DNA of 64,000 nt from an uncultured Prevotellaceae bacterium (GCA_900316355.1 ONCQ01000002.1:1-64000), one strand, 5' to 3'. Shown: positions 26,085-35,085, counted from the stretch's first letter. Notes: generated by a model not told the origin, from the letters alone. Made by a program: numbers and translations.

Positions 26085-27599
26085 CTACTCATTCATCTCC
26101 ACCACATATTCTTTGTTTCTGAAGCTCACCCCTTTCTTCTTCCATCGGCGGTAGAGGAGGTCGTAGGAGAGGGTGATGCCGACGCGGGTAGGACCTAACC
26201 ACGTGAAGCGGTACTGGCGCTCACGGAAGTCCGCCTTGCGGCCCTTCCACTTGTAGTAGTAGAGGCCGTCGCGGTAGTCGGGGTTGACGGGATTCTCAAA
26301 CTGATAGGGGTCGTAGCCACTGTAGAGGATGCCGACCTGTGCGGCGAACTCCAGACGCCAATGTCCATTGCGGCTGAGCGGCAGCACATAGCCGATGCCA
26401 AGACCGCCGCCGAGGGCCTCGCCCTCCCAGCCGTTGTCGGCATTGAAGCAGATGCCGTAGAGGCCGACATGCCCGTAAGCCGAGAAGTAGAGACCGCGGA
26501 AGGCCGCGCCCTCACCCGGCGTACGGCGCTCGATGCTGCCGCTGCGCAGGTAGTAACGTGCCTCCAACTGGTAGTTGCGGATCTGGAAGTATTTGTGGTC
26601 GTCGTAGTGTTGCCACCAGGGACAGTCGAAGGAGAAGCCGTAGGTGAAATGACCGCGCATCGGATAGTATTCGACGGCAATGTTGGGAATGGGACACCAG
26701 CGGTTGTAGCCGGGCACATAGGCGAAGTCCAGAAGGAGGTTTGTCTTCACGGACAGAAACTCGCGGCGCGGCACGGCAATCACCATGGGCGGCACCTTCG
26801 TATCTATCTGAGGCTCAACAACCACAAGAGTCTTCAGCGAATCGACCGTCTGGATGGTGTCGGGAGTTTCCACAACGACCGGTTCCTGAGTGGGAGCCTG
26901 CACCTTCTCGAAGTAGAGGACAACGCGGGCAGCACGCAACTCCGGGAAATACTCCCTGAGGAGGCGTTGCCAGAGGCGTCCGCCCTGCACGCGCTGCAGT
27001 GAGCGCTTCAGAAGTGTATATTCATATCGCGGCAGATGGCGATCGCAAAGGCGTTGCACAATCTCCAAGTCAGCATCACCAGTACGACGCATCATTGCCA
27101 ACAGCAGGCGGTAGTCCTCTGTGACGGCATCGGTAGTGAAACTGCTCTCATCGACGGGAATACGCAGGCGCGCGCGTAAAAAAGAGGCGAGAGTATCAAC
27201 ACGGCGGCGGCCCAGCATACGGTTATTGGGGACAGGACCTTCCGGAGACGCAGCACCGCGCACCACCAGACGACACAGACGCATACTGTCACGGTTGATG
27301 CGTGGGATGATGACGTTCTCCAGTTCGTGCAGGAGGGAGTCGTTGGTGAATGCATCGTAACGGTTCACACGGAACACCACCTTACCAGCCTCATCAAGGA
27401 GCATATCATCCGTCAGCGGCTCCTGACTGGGGTCAGTTACACTGTCGATAAAAAGAATGTAGGGGTACTTGTCATAGAACAAAGAATCCGAACCCTGCAA
27501 CACTACCGTCAACGGCTTAGCATGCGAAACGCACAAACACACATTTGCAACAAAAAGCAAAAGCGTGAAAAACAATCTTTTAGTCATGCGTATCGTCAT
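26085..27599 (-). CDS. DUF3575 / OmpA-like outer membrane protein, first gene of the pilus locus
   Basis: About 504 aa from the ATG at 27599; MTKRLFF at 27587 is equally good. The longer frame back to 27680 would start upstream of the promoter. A signal peptide (LFFTLLLFVANVCLCVSHA) is followed by a region with GAASPEG and NNRMLGRRRVDTLASFL, which resembles an OmpA-like domain. A Pro/Thr/Val linker (about residues 245-300) leads to the C-terminal half, which begins FLSVKTNLLLDFAYVPGYN and has alternating aromatic beta strands as in DUF3575 barrels. Such proteins begin many Bacteroidales Mfa/Fim loci. Likely role: outer membrane pore or platform for pilus biogenesis (inference). A promoter sits just upstream, with a 13-G tract 54 bp beyond it. 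Confidence 0.75.
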   Translation of the reverse strand: MTIRMTKRLFFTLLLFVANVCLCVSHAKPLTVVLQGSDSLFYDKYPYILFIDSVTDPSQEPLTDDMLLDEAGKVVFRVNRYDAFTNDSLLHELENVIIPRINRDSMRLCRLVVRGAASPEGPVPNNRMLGRRRVDTLASFLRARLRIPVDESSFTTDAVTEDYRLLLAMMRRTGDADLEIVQRLCDRHLPRYEYTLLKRSLQRVQGGRLWQRLLREYFPELRAARVVLYFEKVQAPTQEPVVVETPDTIQTVDSLKTLVVVEPQIDTKVPPMVIAVPRREFLSVKTNLLLDFAYVPGYNRWCPIPNIAVEYYPMRGHFTYGFSFDCPWWQHYDDHKYFQIRNYQLEARYYLRSGSIERRTPGEGAAFRGLYFSAYGHVGLYGICFNADNGWEGEALGGGLGIGYVLPLSRNGHWRLEFAAQVGILYSGYDPYQFENPVNPDYRDGLYYYKWKGRKADFRERQYRFTWLGPTRVGITLSYDLLYRRWKKKGVSFRNKEYVVEMNE

Positions 27600-27640
27600 G
27601 AGCTCAATCGTCCTATAATTGTTAACATTCATTGACACTG

Positions 27641-27671
27641 CAAAGGTACGACATTTTGAACTTTTCCGCAA
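27641..27671 (-). promoter_or_regulatory. Promoter of the pilus operon
   Basis: Minus-strand TACCTTTG (27648-27641) with TTGC 19 nt upstream (27671-27668). Same boxes and spacing as the promoter of the giant-protein gene at 13031-13061. The start site would fall near 27635, which excludes the longer forms of the DUF3575 frame. Confidence 0.65.
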
Positions 27672-28144
27672 CTCCCACAAAAGGATTTTTCTAAAGAAAG
27701 TGTATATTTAAGATTTATTAACACGGGGGGGGGGGGGATTTAATGGTCAGAACTCCTCAATAAAATCATTACACATTATGATTAAATGTGCGCGTATTTT
27801 GAGGGGCTAAAATGCGCGGAAATGACATAATTATCTCCATTTCGAGTATAAATTGTTAGCATTATTTTACATATATGCAATGGCATTTAAACTTCTTTAG
27901 CGTGAAATACATGCTAAATGACGATATGCAAGGTGATAAAAGAGACGAACTTGAACCACATGGCACATTTACAGATTGATCAGGCGTGCAATGGTGACTC
28001 AAATTGATCCACGATTAATGTCTGTTAAAATCAGAGGCTGAAATGTAACAATTTATAAACAATGCAAAAATCACCGGATGACATTAAGTTTTGTCACCGA
28101 ACTGGCCGTAGTTATCATCAAAATGTATTATCTTTGCCGTCGAA
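27672..28144. other. Intergenic region between pilus operon and manA
   Basis: About 470 bp, AT-rich, between divergent genes. It holds a 13-G tract (27725-27737) and, close to manA, a TATCTTTG -7-like box on the plus strand (28129-28136) without a clear -33 box. No convincing coding frame, inverted-repeat pair or RNA gene was seen. Confidence 0.6.
27725..27737. repeat. Homopolymer of 13 G
   Basis: Thirteen consecutive G on the plus strand, 54 bp upstream of the -33 box of the pilus promoter, in an otherwise AT-rich stretch. Such tracts change length by slippage. Confidence 0.9.
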
Positions 28145-29104
28145 ATGAAACAAAATGATATTCTATACCCTCTCAACTTCGAACAGAACCTGCACAAAAC
28201 CGTGTGGGGGAGTGAGGACTGGGAGGTAAGCGCCGTGCCCACGAGCGAGACCGTGGTGGCCAATGGTCCCCTGGCCGGAAAGACATTAGGGGAGCTGACG
28301 CGCGCATTTGGTGCCGCGCTACTGGGGAACCACATCGCCGAGACATACGGCGACGCCTTCCCGCTATTAGTGAAATTCATCGACGCACATGGTGACCTGA
28401 GCATACAGGTACACCCCAACGACGAACTGGCGATGGCTCGCCACGGCTCGATGGGGAAAACGGAGATGTGGTATGTCACGGAGGCCGAACCCGGAGCTAC
28501 ACTGCTGGCAGGTTTCCGCGAGCATATCAACAGAGAGGATTATGCGCGGCGCGTGGAAGACGGTAGCATCGTGGAGGCCCTGGCACGCCATGAGGTACAC
28601 AAGGGGGACGTGTTCTTCATCCCTGCCGGACGCGTCCACGCCATCTGCAGCGGCATCCGCCTCTGCGAAATCCAGCAGAGTTCCGACATCACCTACCGAC
28701 TCTATGACTACCATCGCGTAGGCCTCGACGGCAAACCACGACAACTGCATACCGAGGAAGCTCTCGACGCTATCGACTTCCACGTGTATGACGACTACCG
28801 CACGCATTACACGTCCGTCGAAGAGGGAGCGGTCACCATCGCCGATTGTCCGTACTTCACCGTCAACGAGGTAACCACACAGCAGCACCTGCATCGCGAC
28901 CTCAGCGCAGCAGACAGCTTCGTGACGCTCTCCTGCCTCGAAGGTTCCTGTCGCATCACGACATCAAAAGAGCATACGCTGGAACTCACATGCGGACATT
29001 CCTGTCTCCTTCCGGCCTGCGACAACGACTTCGACATCGAAGGCAAAACAAAGCTCTTGGAGGCAATCGCGAAAAATCCCCATTCCATCGATAGACATAC
29101 TTAA
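28145..29104 (+). CDS. manA: Mannose-6-phosphate isomerase, class I
   Basis: 319 aa. Interconverts mannose 6-phosphate and fructose 6-phosphate in the cytoplasm. The zinc-binding and active-site segments are present: SIQVHPND (about residues 88-95), KTEMWYV (residue 107) and PAGRVHAI (about 160). KTVWGSEDWEVSAVP at the start is the usual opening of short bacterial type I enzymes, and the length is normal for the Bacteroidales form. It is divergent from the pilus operon and 25 nt before the DUF187 gene, so the two may share a transcript. The product can feed GDP-mannose or glycolysis; which one cannot be told from the neighbours. Confidence 0.9.
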   Translation: MKQNDILYPLNFEQNLHKTVWGSEDWEVSAVPTSETVVANGPLAGKTLGELTRAFGAALLGNHIAETYGDAFPLLVKFIDAHGDLSIQVHPNDELAMARHGSMGKTEMWYVTEAEPGATLLAGFREHINREDYARRVEDGSIVEALARHEVHKGDVFFIPAGRVHAICSGIRLCEIQQSSDITYRLYDYHRVGLDGKPRQLHTEEALDAIDFHVYDDYRTHYTSVEEGAVTIADCPYFTVNEVTTQQHLHRDLSAADSFVTLSCLEGSCRITTSKEHTLELTCGHSCLLPACDNDFDIEGKTKLLEAIAKNPHSIDRHT

Positions 29105-29129
29105 AGAATCATCCATTCCATCGAGAAAT

Positions 29130-30629
29130 ATGAAATGTACTAAATTGCTTCTGGCTGCCACCTTATTAGTATGTGTCGGCATCCTCAACGCCCAACAGAC
29201 ACCACCCAAGAGAGAGTTCCGAGGGGCGTGGATTCAGGCCGTCAACGGACAATGGCAAGGCATCGGCCGCACTGCGATGCAGGCTGAGCTGACACGCGAG
29301 CTGGACGCCCTGCAGGCCGACGGCATCAACGCTATCCTCTTCCAGTGTCGCGTAGAAGGCGATGCGCTCTATGAGAGTGCGCTGGAGCCGTGGAGTCGCT
29401 ATCTGACAGGGCAACAGGGTACACCACCCTCCCCCTACTGGGACCCGCTGCAGTGGATGGTGGAGCAATGCCACGCCCGCGGCATGGAGCTGCACGCTTG
29501 GATCAACCCGTATCGCGCCAAGACAAAGGGCACCACAGCCATGGCCACAACGCACTACGCCATACAGCACCCCGAGCGTTGTTTCCGCTATGAGGACCTG
29601 CTCATCTTCGACCCTGGACTGCCAGAGAACCGTCTGTTTATCTGCGAAGTAGCGAAGGACATCGTGAGCCGCTACGACGTGGACGGCTTACATATCGACG
29701 ACTATTTCTATCCCTACCCCGTCGCAGGCATCCCCATCCCAGACGATGCAACGTATGCCGCCTACGGACAGGGCCGCGACCGCGGTGACTGGCGTCGCGA
29801 CAACGTGAACACCTTCATCCGCGAGCTGCACGACGCCATCCGCAGCGTGAAGCCGTGGGTGAAGTTCGGCGTGTCGCCCTTCGGCATCTACCGCAACCAG
29901 CGCTCATGGGCCGAAGGCTCTGCCACCAACGGACTGCAAAACTATGATGACCTCTATGCCGACGTACTGCTGTGGGTCAACGAGGGATGGGTGGATTACA
30001 ATATCCCGCAGATTTACTGGGAGATAGGTAACAAGGCCGCGGACTACGACACACTCATCCGCTGGTGGAGCGCTCGCGCACACGCGCGTACCTTATTATA
30101 TATAGGACAGGATGTGGAGCGCACGGTGAAATTCGCAGATCCACGCAACCCCGCACAGGACCAGATGGCCGCGAAATATGCGCTGCAGCGCGGTCTTCCC
30201 GGCATACAAGGCTCCTGCCAGTGGTATGCGCGCGCCGTGGCAGATGACAAAGGAAGCTACGGCACCCGCCTGCGCTCAGACATCCACCGCACACCGGCAC
30301 TACAGCCCGAGATGCCATGGATAGACAAGAAAGCACCAAAGAAACCGCGTAAGGTGAAGCCCGTGTGGACGGAAGACGGCTACATCCTCTTCTGGACAGC
30401 GCCCAAGGGCAAGACACCGTTCGACGAGGTGCGCCAATACGCTGTCTATGTGTTCCCCAAGGGCATGAAGGTGGACCTCAACAACACGAACCAACTGATT
30501 GCCGTCACCTCTGACACGTTCCTGAAGCTGCCGTACAACGATGGTTCACAGAAATGGACGTATGTGGTCACCGCCCTCGACCGCCTGCAGAACGAAAGCA
30601 AGGGGGTGAAAAAGACCGTGAAGCTATAA
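29130..30629 (+). CDS. Secreted glycosyl hydrolase-like protein (DUF187/GHL10)
   Basis: 499 aa. Signal peptide MKCTKLLLAATLLVCVGILNAQ. The main domain (about 28-370) is a TIM-barrel of the DUF187/GHL10 type. Features are REFRGAWIQAVNG at the start, DALQADGINAILFQCR, GMELHAWINPYRA, then DVDGLHIDDYFYPYP with the acidic pair expected at the active site, WVKFGVSPFGIYR, and DYNIPQIYWEI. The last 100 residues (PKKPRKVKPVWTEDGYILFW onward) form a fibronectin-III-like domain. Members of the family act on glycans, some on peptidoglycan-like or glucosaminoglycan substrates; the substrate here is not known. Located in the periplasm or at the surface. Confidence 0.8.
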   Translation: MKCTKLLLAATLLVCVGILNAQQTPPKREFRGAWIQAVNGQWQGIGRTAMQAELTRELDALQADGINAILFQCRVEGDALYESALEPWSRYLTGQQGTPPSPYWDPLQWMVEQCHARGMELHAWINPYRAKTKGTTAMATTHYAIQHPERCFRYEDLLIFDPGLPENRLFICEVAKDIVSRYDVDGLHIDDYFYPYPVAGIPIPDDATYAAYGQGRDRGDWRRDNVNTFIRELHDAIRSVKPWVKFGVSPFGIYRNQRSWAEGSATNGLQNYDDLYADVLLWVNEGWVDYNIPQIYWEIGNKAADYDTLIRWWSARAHARTLLYIGQDVERTVKFADPRNPAQDQMAAKYALQRGLPGIQGSCQWYARAVADDKGSYGTRLRSDIHRTPALQPEMPWIDKKAPKKPRKVKPVWTEDGYILFWTAPKGKTPFDEVRQYAVYVFPKGMKVDLNNTNQLIAVTSDTFLKLPYNDGSQKWTYVVTALDRLQNESKGVKKTVKL

Positions 30630-30701
30630 ACACATAGGAATACGCAGAATTTCGCAGAAAGTCGCGTAATTCAAGGTATATCAAGGCATTAATAACAATT
30701 T

Positions 30702-30759
30702 GTGAGAATCGCGTATTTCGGAGTGGTGATGGGCACCGCTGGAAATACGCGATTCTCAC
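30702..30759. terminator. Long hairpin between convergent DUF187 and uvrA genes
   Basis: A perfect 18-bp stem GTGAGAATCGCGTATTTC (30702-30719) pairs with 30742-30759. The 22-nt loop itself can form AGTGGTG/CACCGCT with one wobble pair. The position between convergent genes fits a bidirectional terminator, though no long T-run follows. Confidence 0.7.
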
Positions 30760-30820
30760 GCGTTCAGGATAGCATCAAGAATCATGCATTAGTGCGCGTA
30801 ATACAATATTACTGAGCAAA

Positions 30821-33800
30821 TTATCGTTGAAGGTGTTCTTTAAGGTAGCGGCCCGTGTAGCTCTGCTCGCAGGCCATCATCTGTTCTGGCGTGCCCGCAC
30901 AGACGAGATTGCCACCCGCAGCACCGCCTTCGGGACCGAGGTCGATGATGTAGTCGGCCATCTTGATGACATCCATATTATGCTCGATGACGACGATGGT
31001 GTGGCCGCGCTCGATAAGCGCATCGAAGCTGGCGAGGAGACGACGGATGTCATGGAAGTGAAGACCTGTCGTGGGTTCGTCAAAGATGAAGAGCGTGGGG
31101 TCCTGCTTTTCCGTGCCGATGTAGTAGGCCAACTTCACGCGCTGGTTCTCGCCGCCTGAGAGCGTCGAAGAACTCTGGCCGAGCTTGATGTAACCGAGGC
31201 CCACGTCCTGCAGGGGCTTCAAGCGCTTGACAATCTTCTTCTCGCCATGCTCCGCGAAGAACTCCATAGCTTGGTTGACGGTCATGTTCAGCACATCGTT
31301 GACATTCCTGTCGTGGAAACGCACGTCGAGGATGTCGCTCTTGAAGCGCTGCCCATGACAGCTCTCGCACTCCAGCACCAGGTCGGCCATAAACTGCATC
31401 TCGATGGTGACAGTGCCCTCGCCCTTACACTCCTCACAGCGACCACCGTCGGTGTTGAACGAGAAATGGCTGGCCGTGAAGCCCATCTGCTTGGCCAGCG
31501 GCTGGTCGGCGAAGAGACGACGGATCTCATCGTAAGCCTTCACATAGATGACGGGATTCGAGCGCGAACTCTTGCCGATAGGGTTCTGATCCACGAACTC
31601 CACCGCCTTGATGGCACGCATATCGCCCTCCAGTCCTGTGAACTCACCCGGGCGGTCGCAAGCCTCATCCAGCTGCCGCTTCATGGCACGGTAGAAGATG
31701 TCGCGCACCAGCGTACTCTTGCCGGAGCCGCTGACACCCGTCACACACGTCATCACATTCAGCGGGAACTTCACATCGATACCGCGCAGGTTATTGGCGC
31801 GTGCACCCTTGACTTCAATATATCTGTTCCATGGGCGGCAGACTCTCCCCACCCCGAGGACCCTCTCTCCTGGCCCTCCCTTGTAGAGAGGGGAGTATAG
31901 GCCAAGGAGCCATTGAAGGGTGTGTGAGCGCTCAACTGTTTCCTGAGGGATTCCTATACTTGATAGGTTATCACTCCCTTCCCTACAAGGGAGGGGCAGG
32001 GAGGAGGGTCTTCCGCTCCACACCACTTCTCCTCCTAAGCGTCCGGCCTCCGGACCGATATCGATAATCTCATCTGCTGCACGGATGATGTCTTCGTCAT
32101 GCTCCACAACGACCACGGTGTTGCCGAGATCCACGAGCTGGCGCAGCACCTTGATGAGGCGGTGTGTGTCGCGGCTGTGGAGGCCTATGCTGGGTTCATC
32201 GAGGATGTAGAGGCTGCCTACGAGGGAACTACCCAAGGATGTCGCCAGGTTGATACGCTGACTCTCACCACCGCTGAGGCTGTTGCTGCGGCGCCCGAGC
32301 GTCAGGTAGCCGAGACCTACGTCTAAGAGGAACTGCAGGCGGCTTTCAATCTCTGTGAGCAGGCGCTTGGCCACGTCAGACTCACCCACCGTCAAACCGG
32401 AGGGCTCCCCTCCCTCACGGGAGGGGTCGGGGGTAGGTCTAAGCCCATCTATCCACTTCTTCAACTCCGTGATGGGCATGTCCACCAGTTCGGTGATGGC
32501 CTTACCTGCTATCTTCACGTAGGTGGCTTCCTTGCGCAGACGTGTGCCGTGGCAGTCCGGGCACTCTGTCTTACCCGTATAGCGTGCCAGCATCACACGG
32601 TTCTGTATCTTGTAGCGTGCCTCACGCAGGTAGTCAAAGAAGAGGTCGATGCACACGTCGCCACGATACCAGCGGTCATCGAGCGAGAGTTCCGGATGGC
32701 GGCCATGCCACAGGATATTCTTTTCCTCCTGCGACAGCTCGTAATAAGGCTTGAAGATGGGGAAACCGTTGCGTTCAGCATTTCGGATAAACTCCGTCTT
32801 CCACTCGCTCAGCTTCTCGCCGCGCCAACATTGCACACAACCCTCATACACGCTCTTGCTGCTGTCCGGGATGACCAGGTGCGGGTCTATGCCCTGCACA
32901 CTGCCCCACCCTTCACAGGTCGGGCAGGCTCCCATGGGTGAGTTGAAGGCAAAAAGCTGGTCGGAAGGTTCCTCGAACGTCATCCCGTCGGCTTCGAAAC
33001 GCGTGGAGAAGACATGCACGATACCTGCCGGCAGGAACTTCAGCATCATCTCCCCATGGCCCTCAAAGAACGCTGTCTCCGTGGAATCGGTAAGACGGGA
33101 ATAGGGAGACTCTCCCCCCGCCCTCCCTATAAGGGAGGGAGTGGTTTGTATTTGAGCGGTCGGCGTTTCAGGCACCGATAATCGGTCTATGAGAAGATAG
33201 AGAGGATTCTTTGAGAAATTGGAATTATGAGATTCCTTAGAAAGTTCTGCTATATAATCCTCAATGCGCCAAATGCCATTGGTATCTGCTCCCTCCCTAA
33301 CAGGGAGGGCGGGGGGAGAGTCTGTTACCACCCTCGTATATCCCTCCTGCAGATATGCCTTCAGCTGGTCTTCGAGCGTGCGGCCCTCCGGCAGGCGGAT
33401 GGGGCAGAGGACAAGGAAGCGGGTGCCGGGAGTGTATGAGCGTACTGTCGCTATCACGTCCTCCGTGGTGTGCTTCTTCACCTCCTGACCGCTGATAGGG
33501 CTGTAGGTGCGGCCGATGCGGGCGTAGAGCAGGCGCAGGTATTCGTAGATCTCGGTGCTGGTGCCTACGGTGGAGCGTGGGTTGCGCGAGATGACCTTCT
33601 GCTCGATGGCGATGGCGGGTGGGATGCCGCTGATGTAGTCGCACTCGGGCTTACTCATGCGCCCTAAGAACTGACGGGCGTAGGCATTCAGGCTCTCCAC
33701 ATAGCGGCGCTGTCCTTCGGCATAGAGGGTGTCGAAGGCCAACGAGCTCTTTCCCGAACCGCTCAAGCCGGTGATGACCACCAACTGGTTCCTCGGGATG

Positions 33801-33868
33801 TCCACCGTCACATTCTTCAGGTTGTTGACGCGGGCTTTCTCAATATGTATCGACTCACCTGTTGGCAT
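30821..33868 (-). CDS. uvrA: Excinuclease ABC subunit A, with five repeat-encoded inserts
   Basis: DNA damage recognition ATPase of nucleotide excision repair; acts with UvrB. The start is set at 33868 (MPTGESIHIEKARVNNLKN); the frame is open further but only codes for unrelated sequence there. Two ABC cassettes are complete: Walker A GLSGSGKSS (about 34) and GVSGSGKST (about 712), signatures LSGGESQRINLA (about 531) and LSGGENQRVKLA (about 905), and zinc-binding pairs CPDC and CEEC/CESC. At 1,015 aa it is longer than the usual 930-950. Most of the excess is five in-frame palindromic elements near residues 182-193, 242-253, 476-488, 619-631 and 658-673, all outside the catalytic motifs. It overlaps the end of rmlB by 14 nt. 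Function is probably retained. Confidence 0.95.
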   Translation of the reverse strand: MPTGESIHIEKARVNNLKNVTVDIPRNQLVVITGLSGSGKSSLAFDTLYAEGQRRYVESLNAYARQFLGRMSKPECDYISGIPPAIAIEQKVISRNPRSTVGTSTEIYEYLRLLYARIGRTYSPISGQEVKKHTTEDVIATVRSYTPGTRFLVLCPIRLPEGRTLEDQLKAYLQEGYTRVVTDSPPALPVREGADTNGIWRIEDYIAELSKESHNSNFSKNPLYLLIDRLSVPETPTAQIQTTPSLIGRAGGESPYSRLTDSTETAFFEGHGEMMLKFLPAGIVHVFSTRFEADGMTFEEPSDQLFAFNSPMGACPTCEGWGSVQGIDPHLVIPDSSKSVYEGCVQCWRGEKLSEWKTEFIRNAERNGFPIFKPYYELSQEEKNILWHGRHPELSLDDRWYRGDVCIDLFFDYLREARYKIQNRVMLARYTGKTECPDCHGTRLRKEATYVKIAGKAITELVDMPITELKKWIDGLRPTPDPSREGGEPSGLTVGESDVAKRLLTEIESRLQFLLDVGLGYLTLGRRSNSLSGGESQRINLATSLGSSLVGSLYILDEPSIGLHSRDTHRLIKVLRQLVDLGNTVVVVEHDEDIIRAADEIIDIGPEAGRLGGEVVWSGRPSSLPLPCREGSDNLSSIGIPQETVERSHTLQWLLGLYSPLYKGGPGERVLGVGRVCRPWNRYIEVKGARANNLRGIDVKFPLNVMTCVTGVSGSGKSTLVRDIFYRAMKRQLDEACDRPGEFTGLEGDMRAIKAVEFVDQNPIGKSSRSNPVIYVKAYDEIRRLFADQPLAKQMGFTASHFSFNTDGGRCEECKGEGTVTIEMQFMADLVLECESCHGQRFKSDILDVRFHDRNVNDVLNMTVNQAMEFFAEHGEKKIVKRLKPLQDVGLGYIKLGQSSSTLSGGENQRVKLAYYIGTEKQDPTLFIFDEPTTGLHFHDIRRLLASFDALIERGHTIVVIEHNMDVIKMADYIIDLGPEGGAAGGNLVCAGTPEQMMACEQSYTGRYLKEHLQR
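31850..31895. repeat. Palindromic element in uvrA, degenerate copy
   Basis: CTCCC-ttgtaga-GGGGAG core with flanking CCCTCTC. Read in the uvrA frame as LYSPLYKGGPGERVLG. Weaker than the other copies. Confidence 0.55.
31974..32011. repeat. Palindromic element in uvrA
   Basis: CCCTTCCCT-aca-AGGGAGGGG followed by CAGGGAGGAGGGTC. Coding readout RPSSLPLPCREGSDN. Confidence 0.8.
32405..32440. repeat. Palindromic element in uvrA
   Basis: CCCCTCCC (32407-32414), loop TCAC, GGGAGGGG (32419-32426), then TCGGGGGTAGGTCT. Coding readout RPTPDPSREGGEPSG. Same sequence as the intergenic copy at 43551-43587. Confidence 0.85.
33108..33141. repeat. Palindromic element in uvrA
   Basis: CCCTCCCT (33121-33128), loop ATA, AGGGAGGG (33132-33139), preceded by CTCTCCCCCCG. 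Coding readout TTPSLIGRAGGESP. Confidence 0.85.
33290..33323. repeat. Palindromic element in uvrA, opposite orientation
   Basis: CCCTCCCT (33291-33298), loop AAC, AGGGAGGG (33302-33309), followed by CGGGGGGAGAG. Inverted relative to the copy at 33108-33141, yet still open: readout DSPPALPVREGADTNG. Confidence 0.85.
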
Positions 33869-35045
33869 ACATATTCTCGTAGTACTTCTGGTAGTCACCG
33901 CTGGTGACATTGTCCATCCAGGCCTCGTTGTCGAGATACCAGCGGACGGTGCGCTCGATGCCCTCCTCGAACTGGAGCGAAGGTTCCCAGCCGAGTTCGC
34001 GCTGCAGCTTGCGGCTGTCGATGGCATAGCGCAAATCATGACCGGCACGGTCAGTGACGTAGGTGATGAGGTCCATGTCCTCCCCTTCCTTGCGACCGAG
34101 CAGGCGATCAACGGTGTTGATGACGACCTTGATGATGTCGATGTTCTTCCACTCGTTGAAGCCGCCGATGTTGTAGGTCTCGGCTATCTGTCCCTTGTGG
34201 AAGATGATGTCGATGGCACGGGCGTGGTCTTCGACATAGAGCCAGTCGCGCACATTCTCACCCTTACCATAGACGGGCAACGGCTTGCGATGACGGATGT
34301 TGTTGATGAACAGCGGTATCAGTTTCTCGGGGAACTGATAGGGGCCGTAGTTGTTCGAGCAGTTGGTGACGATGGTCGGCAGACCGTAAGTGTCGTGGAA
34401 GGCCCGCACGAAATGGTCGCTCGAAGCCTTGGAAGCGCTGTAGGGGCTGTGGGGCTGGTACTTCAGGTCCTCGGTGAAGAACTTCTCGCCATAGGCCGGA
34501 TGGGCGTCGGCAGAAGCCTTCGTGGTGAAGGGTGCCGGGACGCCTTCGGGATGTGTCATCTCCAAGGCGCCATACACCTCATCGGTGGAGATATGGTAGA
34601 AGCGCTTGCCCTCGTACTTCTCGGGCAGCGACTCCCAGTAGAGTTTGGCGGCCTGCAGCAGGGAGAGGGTGCCCATCACGTTGGTCTGTGCGAAGGTGAA
34701 GGGATCCTTGATGCTGCGATCCACATGGCTCTCGGCGGCGAGGTGGATGATGCCGGTGACGTGCTCCTCCTGAATCAACTTGTAGAAGGCGTCAAAGTCG
34801 CAGATGTCCATCTTCACGAACTTATAGTTCGGACGGTCCTCGATGTCCTTCAGGTTGGCGAGGTTGCCGGCGTACGTCAGCTTGTCGAGGTTGATGATAC
34901 GATACTCAGGGTATTTGTTCACAAAGAGGCGGACGACATGGCTGCCAATGAAGCCGGCACCGCCGGTGATAACGATAGAGGAAGACTCTCCCCCCGCCCT
35001 CCCTACAAGGGAGGGAGCAGTATGAACTTGAGCAGTAGTATTCAT
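33855..35045 (-). CDS. rmlB: dTDP-glucose 4,6-dehydratase
   Basis: 396 aa. Second step of dTDP-L-rhamnose synthesis: converts dTDP-glucose to the 4-keto-6-deoxy sugar using bound NAD. Rossmann motif GGAGFIGSHVV, the catalytic region with HISTDEVYGAL and the YSASKASSDHFVRA active-site Tyr-xxx-Lys are present. The N-terminus is odd: before the Rossmann strand the protein reads MNTTAQVHTAPSLVGRAGGESSS, of which about 12 residues come from a palindromic element (34984-35017). Enzymes of this family normally start only a few residues before the glycine motif. It lies 40 nt after rmlC and overlaps uvrA, forming one likely transcript. No rmlA or rmlD is in the window. Confidence 0.95.
   Translation of the reverse strand: MNTTAQVHTAPSLVGRAGGESSSIVITGGAGFIGSHVVRLFVNKYPEYRIINLDKLTYAGNLANLKDIEDRPNYKFVKMDICDFDAFYKLIQEEHVTGIIHLAAESHVDRSIKDPFTFAQTNVMGTLSLLQAAKLYWESLPEKYEGKRFYHISTDEVYGALEMTHPEGVPAPFTTKASADAHPAYGEKFFTEDLKYQPHSPYSASKASSDHFVRAFHDTYGLPTIVTNCSNNYGPYQFPEKLIPLFINNIRHRKPLPVYGKGENVRDWLYVEDHARAIDIIFHKGQIAETYNIGGFNEWKNIDIIKVVINTVDRLLGRKEGEDMDLITYVTDRAGHDLRYAIDSRKLQRELGWEPSLQFEEGIERTVRWYLDNEAWMDNVTSGDYQKYYENMYANR
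34984..35017. repeat. Palindromic element at the start of rmlB
   Basis: CCCTCCCT (34997-35004), loop ACA, AGGGAGGG (35008-35015), preceded by CTCTCCCCCCG. Coding readout TAPSLVGRAGGESS, nearly the same as the copy at 33108-33141 in uvrA. Confidence 0.85.
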
Positions 35046-35085
35046 AATCTATTAGAATTAGTTTATATGATTCTCGTTGGTGAGT

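Noticed and set aside
27680..28140. Invertible promoter upstream of the pilus operon, as known for Bacteroides capsule loci.
   Set aside because: No pair of inverted repeats around the promoter and no invertase gene were found; only the G tract suggests variation.
33869..34111. 81-codon N-terminal extension of uvrA.
   Set aside because: It overlaps rmlB and encodes a Ser/Arg-rich stretch unlike UvrA. MPTGESIHIEKARV at 33868 is the family start.
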